Shown: in pieces, positions 23,401 to 35,417 of the stretch
Layout: every line of letters starts with the position of its first letter
Position numbering within the stretch: the first letter of the stretch is position 1
Assembly (NCBI GenBank): GCA_963662175.1
Contig: OY759224.1
Coordinates: 19,725,489 to 19,789,488 of the forward strand
Direction: 5' to 3'
DNA from: Aradus depressus
Taxonomy: Eukaryota > Arthropoda > Insecta > Hemiptera > Aradidae
Length of the DNA: 64,000 bases
Made by a program: the position numbers and the translations under genes
The notes under the pieces: model-generated
Seen by the model: only the letters and a program-made list of their open reading frames with translations
The model's database searches: none
What the model was told of the DNA's origin: nothing

Positions 23401-26400
23401 TCACGTAGTATTTTTAAAAGCCAAATAGGAAAAAAAGGTGTGTGGCGTCCCAAAGTTTTGAACGGGAGGGGGGGTTGTGGGGGGGGCCTAAGTATAAATA
23501 TAAAGGTAATTCTTTAACGGTTGGTCGGATTGTCACGAAATTTCACATGGAGTCTTCCTGAAGGCCAAATAGAAAAATAAGGTGTGTGGCGTCCCAATGT
23601 TTTGAACGGGAGGGGGGGATGTGGGGGGGCCTAAGTATAAATATAGAGCTAACTCATTAACTAATGGGCGAATCGTCATGAAATTTCACATGTAGTATTT
23701 TTAAAAGCCAAATAGGAAAAAAAGGTGTGTGGCGTCCCAAAGTTTTGATCGGGAGGGGGGGTTGTAAGGGGGGCCAAAGTATAAATATAGAGCTAACTCA
23801 TTAACTAATGGGCGAATCGTCATGAAATTTCACGTAGTATTTTTAAAAGCCAAATAGGAAAAAAAGGTGTGTGGCGTTCCAATGTTTTGATCGGGAGGGG
23901 GGGTTGTAAGGGGGGCCTAAGTATAAATATAGAGCTAACTCATTAACTAATGGGCGAATCGTCATGAAATTTCACATGTAGTATTTTTAAAAGCCAAATA
24001 GGAAAAAAAGGTGTGTGGCGTCCCAAAGTTTTGAACGGGAGGGAGGGTTGTGGGGGGGCCTAAGTATAAATATAGAGCTTATATTAATAAAGCTGAAACG
24101 GGGTTTGTTTGTTTGTTTGTTTGTATGTATGTATGTTTGTTCCAGCATCACGCCCAAACCGCTGGACGGATTTTTATGAAACTGCCCATGTAGCATTCTT
24201 TTGAGCCCGATTGAATAATAGGCTATGTGGCGTCCCAAAATTTTGATCGGGAGGGGGGGTTGTAAGGGGGGCCTAAGTATAAAAATAGTGCTTGAAATTT
24301 CACACGTAGTTTTTTTAAAAGCCAAACAGGAAAAAAGGTGTGTGGCGTCCCAAGGTTTTGAACGGGAGGGGGGGTTTGTTGGGTGGCCTAAGTATAAATA
24401 TAGAGCTAACTCATTAACTAATGGGCGAATCGTCATGAAATTTCACATGTAGTATTTTTAAAAGCCAAATAGGAAAAAAAGGTGTGTGGCGTTCCAATGT
24501 TTTGATCGGGAGGGGGGGTTGTAAGGGGGGCCTAAGTATAAATATAGAGCTAACTCATTAACTAATGGGCGAATCGTCATGAAATTTCACGTAGTATTTT
24601 TAAAAGCCAAATAAAAAAATAGGCGGTGTGACGGCTCAAAATTTTTTACGGGAGGGGGGGTAGTGGGGGGGCCTAAGTATAAATATAGAGCTAACTCATT
24701 AACTAATGGGCGAATCGTCATGAAATTTCACATGTAGTATTTTTAAAAGCCAAATAGGAAAAAAAGGTGTGTGGCGTCCCAAAGTTTTGAACGGGAGGGG
24801 GGGTTGTGGGGGGCCTAAGGATAAATATAGAGCTAACTCTTTAACGGTTGGTCGGATTGTCACGAAATTTCTCATGGAGTATTCCTGAAGGCCAAATAGA
24901 AAAATAAGGTGTGTGGCGTTCCAAAGTTTTGATCGGGAGGGGGGGTTGTAAGGGGGGCCTACGTATATAAATAGTGCTAACTCATTAACTAATGGTCGAA
25001 TTGTCATGAAATTTCACATGTAGTATTCCTAAAGGTCAAATAGAAATATTAGGTGTGTGACGGCCCAAAGTTTTGAACAGGAAGGAGGGTTGTGGGGGGG
25101 GGGCTAAATATACATATAGAGTTAGCTCATTAACGGTTGGTCGTATTGTCACGAAATTTCGCATATATTATTCCTGAAGGCCAAATAAAAAAATAGGCGG
25201 TGTGACGGCTCAAAAGTTTTTACGGGAGGGGGGGTAGTGGGGGGGCGTAAGTATAAATATAGAGCTAACTCATTAACTAATGGGCGAATCGTCATGAAAT
25301 TTCACATGTAATATTCCTAAAGGTCAAATAGAAATATTAGGTGTGTGACGGCCCAAAATTTTGAACTGGAAGGAGGGTTGTGGGGGAGGCTAAATATACA
25401 TATAGAGTTAGCTCATTAACGGTTGGTCGTATTGTCACGAAATTTCGCATATATTATTCCTGAAGGCCAAATAGAAGAATAAGGTGTGTGGCGTCCCGAA
25501 GTTTTGAACGGGTGGCGGGGTTGAGGGGGGGGGGACTAAGTATAAATATAGAGCTAGCTCATTAACGGTTGATCGTATTGTCATAAATCGGATTGTCATG
25601 AATTTCACATGTAGTAGTAGTAGTAACTATGTATTCGCTGTGGGGTTCACTGTTGCAAGACATTTACTAGCTGTGATGTCCAGCGTTCCTAATATCGTAC
25701 TAGCTGTGGGGTCCGCTTTTGCAAGGAACTTACTAGCTGTAGTGCTCAGCCCCAGCGTTCCTAACTATGTACTGGCTGTGGGGTTCGCTGTTGCAAGGCA
25801 CCTACAAGACATTTACTAGCTGTGATGCCCAGCGTTCCTAATTACGTACTAGCTGTGGGGTCTGCTGTTGCAAGGCGCTAGCAGTGTGGCCCAGCGTATT
25901 TAACTACGTAGGTACTAGCTGTGGGGTCCACCGTTGCAAAACTCATACTAGCTGTGATGCCCTGTGGTTCTAACTACATACTATCTGTGGGGCCCGCAGT
26001 TGCAAGGCACCTACTACCTGTAGGGCCCAGCGTTCCTAAAAACGTACTAACTGTGGGGTCCGTCGTTGCAAAAGCATACTAGCTGTGATGCCCAGGGTTC
26101 CTAATATCGTACTAGCTGTGGGGTCCGTTGTTGCAAGGCATTTACTAGCTGTAGTGCCCAGCGTTCCTAACTATGTAAAGCTGTGAAGTTCGCTGTTGCA
26201 AAGCACTTACTAACTGTAATGCCCAGCGTATTTAACTACGTACTAGCTGTGGGGTCCGCTGTTGCAAGGCACTTAATAGCTGTGATGCCCAGCGTTCCTA
26301 ACTTCGTACTAGCTGTGGGGTCCGCTGTTGCGAGGCACATACTAGCTGTGGTGACCAGCGTTCCTAACTACGTACTAGCTGTGGGGTCCGTTGTTGCAAG

Positions 26401-29400
26401 GCATTTACTAGCTGTAGTGCCCAGCGTTCCTTACTATGTACTAGCTGTGAAGTTCGCTGTTGCAAAGCACTTACTAACTGTAATGCCCAGCGTATTTAAC
26501 TACATTCTAGCTGTGGGGTCCGCTGTTGCAAGGCGCTAGCAGTGTGGCCCAGCGTATTTAACTACGTAGGTACTAGCTGTGGGGTCCACCGTTGCAAAAC
26601 TCATACTAGCTGTGATGCCCTGTGGTTCTAACTACATACTATCTGTGGGGTCCGCAGTTGCAAGGCACCTACTACCTGTAGGGCCCAGCGTTCCTAAAAA
26701 CGTACTAGCTGTGGGGTCCGTCGTTGCAAAAGCATACTAGCTGTGATGCCCAGGGTTCCTAATATCGTACTAGCTGTGGGGTCCGTTGTTGCAAGGCATT
26801 TACTAGCTGTAGTGCCCAGCGTTCCTAACTATGTACTAGCTGTGAAGTTCGCTGTTGCAAAGCACTTACTAACTGTAATGCCCAGCGTATTTAACTAAGT
26901 ACTAGCTGTGGGGTCCGCTGTTGCAAGGCACTTAATAGCTGTGGTGACCAGCGTTCCTAACTACGTACTAGCTGTGGGGTCCGTTGTTGCAAGGCATTTA
27001 CTAGCTGTAGTGCCCAGCGTTCCTAACTATGTACTAGCTGTGAAGTTCGCTGTTGCAAAGCACTTACTAACTGTAATGCTCGCTTTTTAACGGTTTATAG
27101 ATTAAATATTTGTTAAAACTGATAGAGAACGACCGGATTATCTGAACCCCACACAAAAATCAAAATGAAAACGTTTTTCAAAAAATTCGCGCTATTTAAC
27201 GGTTTATAGGCTCAATAATTGTTAAAACTCATACTACAGATTCAGATATATCCGGAAAGTCCCATCCGAAGGACGACGTGCTCAAGGCTTTCAACCTAAG
27301 TGGAAATTGACCTACCCAGGTTTATTTACATAACATACGTCTCATTATCGAGTACCTCACATTCGAAAAAGCCCTGGATCATCGCTTAATGTCCCATCCG
27401 AAGGACGAAGTGCTCAAAGTTATTTTTAACTTCCCGATTAAAACATCTGACCTATGTGCCTCAGCTAGATTTGTAAGTGGCGATCCTGAGCTCGGTAGAC
27501 TCCATTCTTCAAATTTCTTGCTTTTTAACGGTTTATAGATTTAATATTTGTTAACTGACAGAGCCATAGAGTGTGCTGGTTTCGGATTATGCCAACGTCA
27601 GCACAACGTTCAGACAGACTTTAAATATGGTGACACCGATCCACTATGGAAGAAAAATGCCAAAAAAAAAAAGATGTATGTATAGACATGAACACAAATT
27701 AAAACTTGTGTACATTGTGATATAATCTATATTAATAAAGCTGAAACGGGGTTTGTTTGTTTGTTTGTTTGTTTGTTTGTATGTATGTTTGTTCCAGCAT
27801 CACGCCCAAACCGCTGGACGGATTTTTATGAAACTGCCCATGTAGCATTCTTTTGAGCCCGATTGAATAATAGGCTATGTGGCGTCCCAAAATTTCACAT
27901 GTAGTATTTTTAAAAGCCAAATAGGAAAAAAAGGTGTGTGGCGTTCCAATGTTTTGATCGGGAGGGGGGGTTGTAAGGGGGGCCTAAGTATAAATATAGA
28001 GCTAACTCATTAACTAATGGGCGAATCGTCATGAAATTTCACGTAGTATTTTTAAAAGCCAAATAGGAAAAAAAGGTGTGTGGCGTCCCAAAGTTTTGAT
28101 CGGGAGGGGGGGTTGTAAGGGGGGCCTAAGTATAAATATAGAGCTAACTCATTAACTAATGGGCGAATCGTCATGAAATTTCACGTAGTATTTTTAAAAG
28201 CCAAATAGGAAAAAAAGGTGTGTGGCGTCCCAAAGTTTTGAACGGGAGGGGGGGTTGTAAGGGGGGCCTAAGTATAAATATAGAGCTAATTCTTTAACGG
28301 TTGGTCGGATTGTCACGAAATTTCACATGGAGTATTCCTGAAGGCCAAATAGAAAAATAAGGTGTGTGGCGTCCCAAAGTTTTGAACGGGAGGGGGGGAT
28401 GTGGGGGGGCCTAAGTATAAATATAGAGCTAACTCATTAACTAATGGGCGAATCGTCATGAAATTTCACATGTAGTATTTTTAAAAGCCAAATAGCAAAA
28501 AATGGTGTGTGGCGTCCCAAAGTTTTGAACGGGAGGGGGGTTGTGGGGGGGCCTAAGTATAAATATAGAGCTAACTCTTTAACAGTTGGTCGGATGGTCA
28601 CGAAGTTTCACATGTAGTATTCCTGAAGACCAAATAAAAAAATAGGCGGTGTGACGGCTCACAAGTTTTTACGGGAGGGGGGGTTGTGGGGGGACCTAAG
28701 TATAAATATAGAGCTATCTCATTAACTAATGGGCGAATCGTCATGAAATTTCACATGTAGTATTTTTAAAAGCCAAATAGGAAAAAAAGGTGTGTGGCGT
28801 CCCAAAGTTTTGATCGGGAGGGGGGGTTGTAAGGGGGGTCCAAGTATAAATATAGAGCTAACTCATTAACTAATGGGCGAATCGTCATGAAATTCCACGT
28901 AGTATTTTTAAAAGCCAAATAGGAAAAAAAGGTGTGTGGCGTCCCAAAGTTTTGAACGGGAGGGGGGGTTGTAAGGGGGGCCTAAGTATAAATATAGAGC
29001 TAATTCTTTAACGGTTGGTCGGATTGTCACGAAATTTCACATGAAGTATTCCTGAAGGCCAAGTAGAAAAATAAGGTGTGTGGCGTCCCAAAGTTTTGAA
29101 CGGGAGGGGGGTTGTGGGGGGGCCTAAGTATAAATAAAGAGCTAACTCATTAACTAATGGGCGAATCGTCATGAAATTTCACGTAGTATTTTTAAAAGCC
29201 AAATAGGAAAAAAAGGTGTGTGGCGTCCCAAAGTTTTGAACGGGAGGGGGGGTTGTGGGGGGGCCTAAGTATAAATATAGAGCTAACTCTTTAACAGTTG
29301 GTCGGATTGTCACGAAGTTTCACATGTAGTATTCCTAAAGGTCAAATAGAAATATTAGGTGTGTGACGGCCCAAAATTTTGAACAGGAAGGAGGGTTGTG

Positions 29401-32400
29401 GGGGAGGCTAAATATACATATAGAGTTAGCTCATTAACGGTTGGTCGTATTGTCACGAAATTTCGCATATATTATTCCTGAAGGCCAAATAGAAAAGTAA
29501 GGTGTGTGGCGTCCCGAAGTTTTGTACGGGTGGCGGGGTTGAGGGGGGGGGGGACTAAGTATAAATATAGAGCTAGCTCATTAACGGTTGATCGTATTGT
29601 CATGAATCGGATTGTCATGAATTTCACATGTAGTAGTAGTAGTAACTATGTATTCGCTGTGGGGTTCACTGTTGCAAGACATTTACTAGCTGTGATGTCC
29701 AGCGTTCCTAATATCGTACTAGCTGTGGGGTCCGCTTTTGCAAGGCACTTACTAGCTGTAGTGCTCAGCCCCAGCGTTCCTAACTATGTACTGGCTGTGG
29801 GGTTCGCTGTTGCAAGGCACCTACAAGTTATTTACTAGCTGTGATGCCCAGCGTTCCTAATTACGTACTAGCTGTGGGGTCTGCTGTTGCAAGGCGCTAG
29901 CAGTGTGGCCCAGCGTATTTAACTACGTAGGTACTAGCTGTGGGGTCCGCAGTTGCAAGGCACCTACTACCTGTAGGGCCCAGCGTTCCTAAAAACGTAC
30001 TAGCTGTGGGGTCCGTCGTTGCAAAAGCATACTAGCTATGATGCTCAGCGTTTCTAACTACGTAGTAGCTGTGGGGTCCGCCGTTGCAAAACACATACTA
30101 GCTGTGATGCCCAGTGGGTCTAACCACGTACTAGCTGTGGGGTCCGCTGTTGCAAGACACTTACTAGCTGTGATGCCCAGCGTTCCTAACTTCGTACTAG
30201 CTGTGGGGTCCGCTTTTGCGAGGCACATACTAGCTGCGGTCAATAGCGTTCTTAAGTACGCATTGGCTAGGATGTCCAGCGATGCTAAGTATTCACTATC
30301 TGTGGTTTCCGCCGTTGAAAGACGCATACTAGCTGTGATGCCCAGGGGTCCTAAAAACTTACTAGCTGGGGTGTTTGACGTTGAAGGACTATAAGCCTTA
30401 TTCCGTATGAATAATTAAAAATTATAACATCATGAATGTACTGTTGAAGAATTTAAAAGACTTATAGGAGCTAATAGTAGAAAAGTCAAAGTTCCCCGGG
30501 CAACGCCGGGTATTACTGCTAGTCTATATTAATAAAGCTGAAACGGGGTTTGTTTGTTTGTTTGTTCCACCATCACGCTCAAACCGCTGGACGGATATTC
30601 ATGAAACTTCACATGTAGCATCCTTTCAAGACCGATTGAATAATAGACTATGTGGCGTCCCAAAATTTCGAACAGGAGGGAAGGTTGTAAGGGGGGGCTA
30701 AGCATAAAAATTGTGCTAACTCATTGATTAATGGTCAGATTGTCATGAAATTTCATATGTAAAATTCTTGAAGGCCAAATAGAAAAAAGAAGTGTGCGAC
30801 GTCACAAAATTGCGAACGGGAGGGAGGTTGTGGGTTTTTGAACTGAGCCCCCTCCCCGGAACTCCCCCCTCCCCTCAGCCGAGATCGATGAAATTTGAAT
30901 GGTTATGTCCTAAGTGAATTTTAGTTTTAAATACGAAATTTGATGTCGATACATTCATTACATCGACAGCTATTGGGATTTTTGAACTGAGCCCCCACCC
31001 CGGAACTCCCCCCGCCCATCGGCCGATATCGCTGAAATTTGACTGGTTATGTCCTCCGTGAATGTTAATTTTAAATACGAAATTTGATGTTGATACATTT
31101 ATTACATCGGCAGTTATTGGGATTTTTAAATTCAGATTCGCTTATCTACCCATTCACTTCCACCGGCCTCTATACTTCGATACTGAAACGGGGTTTGTTT
31201 GTATGTTTATATTAGTATCACGCCCAAACGGCTGGACGGATATTCATAAAACTTCACATATAGCATCCTTTCAAGACCGATTGAATAATAGGCTATGTGG
31301 TGCCCCAAAATTTCGAACGGGAGGGGGGGTTGTAAGGGGGGGGCTAAGCATAAAAATAGTGCTAACTCATTGATTAATGGTCAGATTGTCATGAAATTTC
31401 ATATGTAAAATTCTTGAAGGCCAAATAGAAAAAAAAAGTGTGCGACGTCACAAAATTGCGAACGGGAGGGAGGTTGTGGGTTTTTGAACTGAGCCCCCTT
31501 CCCGGAACTCCCTCCTCCCCTCAGCCGAAAATCGCTGAAATTTGAATGGTTATGTCCTAAGTGGATTTTAGTTTTAAATACGAAATTTGATGTCGATACA
31601 TTCATTACATCGACAGTTATTGGGATTTTTGAATTGAGCCCCCACCCCGGAACTCCCCCCGCCCCTCGGCCGATATCGCTGAAATTTGACTGGTTATGTC
31701 CTAAGTGGATTTTAGTTTTAAATACGAAATTTGATGTCGATAAATTCATTACATCGGCAGTTATTGAGATTTTTGAATTGAGCCCCCACCCCGGAACTCC
31801 CCCCGCCCCTCGGCCGATATCGCTGAAATTTGACTGGTTATGTCCTCCGTGAATGTTAATTTTAAATACGAAATTCGGAGTTGCAAGGCGCATACTATCT
31901 AAGGTGACCGGCGTTCCCAAGTAGGAACTAGCTGTGGTTCCAAGTGGTCCCAAGAACTTACTAGCTGGGCTGCCCGCCGTTGCAAGGCATGTGGCCCAGC
32001 GTTCCTGAAAACGAACTAGCTGTGACGCGAAGCATTCCTAAGAACGTAATAGCTGTTGTGCCCAGCGGTTTTAAGCACACAATAACTGTGGTGCCCAGCT
32101 GTTCCGAGCACTTACTAGCTGGGATGGTACGCCGTTGCAAGACCGATACTAGCTGGGTCTTAAGTACGTACTGGCTAGAATGTCCAGCGATGCTAAGTAT
32201 TTACTAGCTGTTGTTTCCGCCGTTGAAAGGCACATACTAGCTGTGGTGACTTCCGTTGAAGGACTATAAGCCTTGTTCCATTTGAATAATTAAAAATTAT
32301 AACATCATGAATGTACTTTCGAAGAAATAAATAGAATTCGAATGAGAGATTAGGAGAAAAATCAAAGTTCCCCGGGCAACGCCGGGTATTACTGCTAGTT

Positions 32401-35365
32401 AAATAATAATAAAACAAAATAATAATAGCATAATAACATATGATAAGATAATAATAAAATAAAGTAATAACAATATAATAAGAGACAAAAGACAAGTAAT
32501 TTTACGGAAAACCTACTCATTTCAATTAACAGGAATTAATTCAAAAATTACCTTATTCTACTGCATTACTCAGGTTTGCCATTTGAGGGTCAGACCTTCA
32601 GCGTGTTTGTTAATTTAATTGAAAATCAAAAAGTTATATAAGAACTAACTGTTAGACCGGGGATAAGTTGGATTGCAAACTTTTTGGAATATATTGCAGG
32701 AAGGAAGTGGTGAGACAGTGACCTACCTATAGTTCCAATTAGAAGTTTGTTCTATTAAGGTCAACAGATATATCATGTCAGAATTGATGTTAAGGTCATA
32801 TTTACTTCAGTTATATATGACCATGGTAAAGATAAATTTATTTTATCAAATAGTATTACAATGATGCCTAAATAAAAGTACATAGAATCATGGGCGTAGC
32901 CAGGGGGGGGGGGGGGGCGTGCCAGAGCAAAAAACCAAGATAAAAATGAAATAAACTAAAAAAATAGTTTTTTTATTAAAAATGGATTGCTTGCAAGTTA
33001 CCAATAGAATCTTCAAATTTCCCGTGCGTCTGATTCCTAAATCAGCAATCAGCTGTTACATGAATGTACATGTACAAAACAAGTCATATTACATTTATTT
33101 AAATATACATGAATTCGATCATTTCATTTCCTCGCTTAAATCGTCATTTATGTTATACTTTATACTCTTAAAGCTGATTTTACATGCTCAGTAAAAATGC
33201 AAAGCGGAGCAACAGCAAATGCACGTTATTGACTGTGAGTCGTTTAATTCTAAAAGCACAGAATCCCCAGCTCAAAATCCTGGCTACGCCCCTGCATACA
33301 ATATATGTAAGTCACATTCAAACTTTGTCTCTCTGTCTGTTTATTACTAATATACTTTGTAATTAAAAAATGGCTGAATCCATATTCATTATATATTTAG
33401 GTTATTAAAATACCTATATATATACCTATGTGATAGGGTCATTACAGGACTTTCTTAAATCAACCGCGAGAAGAAGAAAAAAAGTTAGAGAAAACTAAAA
33501 TACGTATTTTGTACGAAATACTATTTTTCGCAGATCGTCCAGTTTTCGCGGTATATACCGTTTTAGTTAGTAAGAAATGTAAAAATCCGTCCTCGATCTC
33601 GAATTTTCGTACAATTATAATACTTTCTTATGCAGGTATAAAAAACTAAAAATAAGGAAAATAGTCCTACTATTCGCAACATTTTTGTTCTTCAAATTGA
33701 GGCTTGAAGTATGCTTAGTTTGGTTACTACAAAAGAATGAATTATTATATAATTAATAAATAAAACAAAATTTCAGGGGTCAGTTTTCAACTGTTTACAA
33801 ATGTCTTCACAAGGGAAAAACTGAAAGAGCGTGCAGGACTTACGAGAAGGTATTTCGTATAATGAGCAAAAATTAATAACTAAATATTTTTGTGTTTATT
33901 GTAAAATTAATTTTTACTTATTTTCAGATTTATGTTAACTCCTCCAAAGTGCGGGAACAACTTGAAGAAATAAAAAGAATTTTTCACCCAAATCTTGTAA
34001 GTATACTAAAAAATAGTGCATTACTTATTTCAGTTTTTTAAAAATGATATTTACAAGATTCTTAATTCTTCAACTTCAACAAGATTTATTCTTTTGAATA
34101 GGGAAATCCTCAAATAAATTTAATTTTGCTGAAGCTTCCTAATTACTGGACAAGCACATGATAGGGAAACGGAGAACAAAAATATAGGGGAACAAAATAA
34201 TAATAATACTGAGAACAATGTAGAAAAAATAATATATTATAGGAAAAAAAAAATAATAAATACTTATATATATGTATTTTCAATGACGCAAAAAAAAACA
34301 CCTACATCGTATTAACCAAAATAAAATTAAAAATTAACTTGAGTTTAAAAAGAAATTTCTATCAAAATATGTCAAAAAAATTGGGTAAATAAGTATTATA
34401 TATTATCGGACATATCGGATCTATAATAAAAACAAACAGAATAACAATTCCTAAAAACAAAAAGCAAGTTTTATATACATATATATATATATTTATATAT
34501 ATACATTTATATTGTTAAAAAGTAATCGCTGAAAGTAATATAATAAAAAAGATAATCGACTATATGAAAATAAAAATAAAATGATAAATATCTTTATGTT
34601 GACAACAACAGTGTGGTGAAAATAGTGAAATTAAAATGACGATACAAACAAAAATGATGATCTTCGAAGGATGATGAAACCCGAAGAACGAAGCTCGTCG
34701 GACGAACTAAGACAAAGCTGAACGGGGACACTGGCAGATAGCAAGTCCAAAAAAGAAGTCCGAGAAAACAAAAAAAAAAGGAGGGCCGTAATAAAATACG
34801 GCAATAAAAACTTAAAATAGGTCCACTCACTGGCAAGTATAGCATGGGACTGACTGGGACTAGTAGCAGACTGAGAGAGGGATTAGCCGTGTGTTTACAT
34901 TATGAACGTTGTTGACTAAACAATACATGTGTATGTAATGTTAGAAATGCAATGTGTTTTCATCAGTATTTCACGTTTCCGACCCCCGAATTCAAAAATT
35001 TAAAAAAATATAGGTTAGGTTAGGTTTTATGACTCATGCCCGGGCTTTAACTACGAGGTCATATCGCCTACTACCAGAGCGCTCTTTCGTCACTCTGGTG
35101 GACATTAGCCCGACTGTACTGTGGGAGTCCTAAATTTTGCCTACCCTAAATTTTTATTCATCTAGGGTAGGGGTCTTTAACGAGTACCTGACATCGTACA
35201 GGCTCGGGACCATCGCTTAACGTCCCATCCGAAGGACGGCGTGCTTAAGTTTATCTTACCTCCCAGATAAAATGGTGGGGCTACGAACCCACGACCTTGA
35301 GCTCAGAAGTCAAGCACGCATACCACTGAGCTACCGGAGCCCTCAAAAAAAAAAAAAATAATAAT

Positions 35366-35417
<52 letters not shown>

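Larger units (their letters stand above)
19747..27090 (+). mobile_element. Non-autonomous Helitron-type element H0 with giant arrays (3' end missing)
   Basis: It starts TCTATATTAATAAAGCTGAA after an A, the same 5' terminus as H1 and H2. It contains about 40 copies of the 142-145-bp G-rich unit (19880-25590), then the 31/63-bp hairpin array (25610-27090). No Rep/helicase coding is present. A second 5'-terminus copy lies inside at about 24078-24130, so two elements are fused or nested. The CCCGGG hairpin terminus is absent after 27090. Confidence 0.75.
27726..30522 (+). mobile_element. Non-autonomous Helitron H1, both ends present
   Basis: The 5' end is TCTATATTAATAAAGCTGAA after an A. The 3' end is the hairpin CCCGGGCAACGCCGGG followed by TATTACTGCTAG and then T. 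A 5' TC, a 3' hairpin shortly before CTRR and insertion between A and T define Helitrons. Inside are about 12 units of the 142-bp repeat (27895-29620) and the hairpin array (29630-30390), but no coding sequence. H2 follows with no spacer. Confidence 0.85.
14434..33776 (+). other. 19.3-kb intron of the pseudokinase gene
   Basis: It runs from GTAAGT at 14434 to TTTCAG at 33776 and separates two exons whose phases join cleanly (AG + G = Arg). It holds SINEs, LINE debris and the Helitron tandem arrays, so most of its length is repeat-derived. Confidence 0.75.

Noticed and set aside
19880..25590. CRISPR-like array or centromeric satellite
   Set aside because: There are no unique spacers; units are contiguous and lie within Helitron ends in a gene intron. 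A satellite role cannot be shown from one locus.
26183..27090. Long plus-strand open frames with repeated hydrophobic residues
   Set aside because: They follow the 63-bp repeat period, have no start context or splice sites, and are broken in other array copies.
31399..31953. 184-codon minus-strand frame
   Set aside because: It is composed of repeated Helitron/R3 modules read backwards. The protein repeats follow the DNA repeats.
33502..33515. 14-bp perfect palindrome AAAATACGTATTTT upstream of exon b
   Set aside because: A short AT-rich palindrome is expected by chance at this length, and no matching site was seen near other exons.
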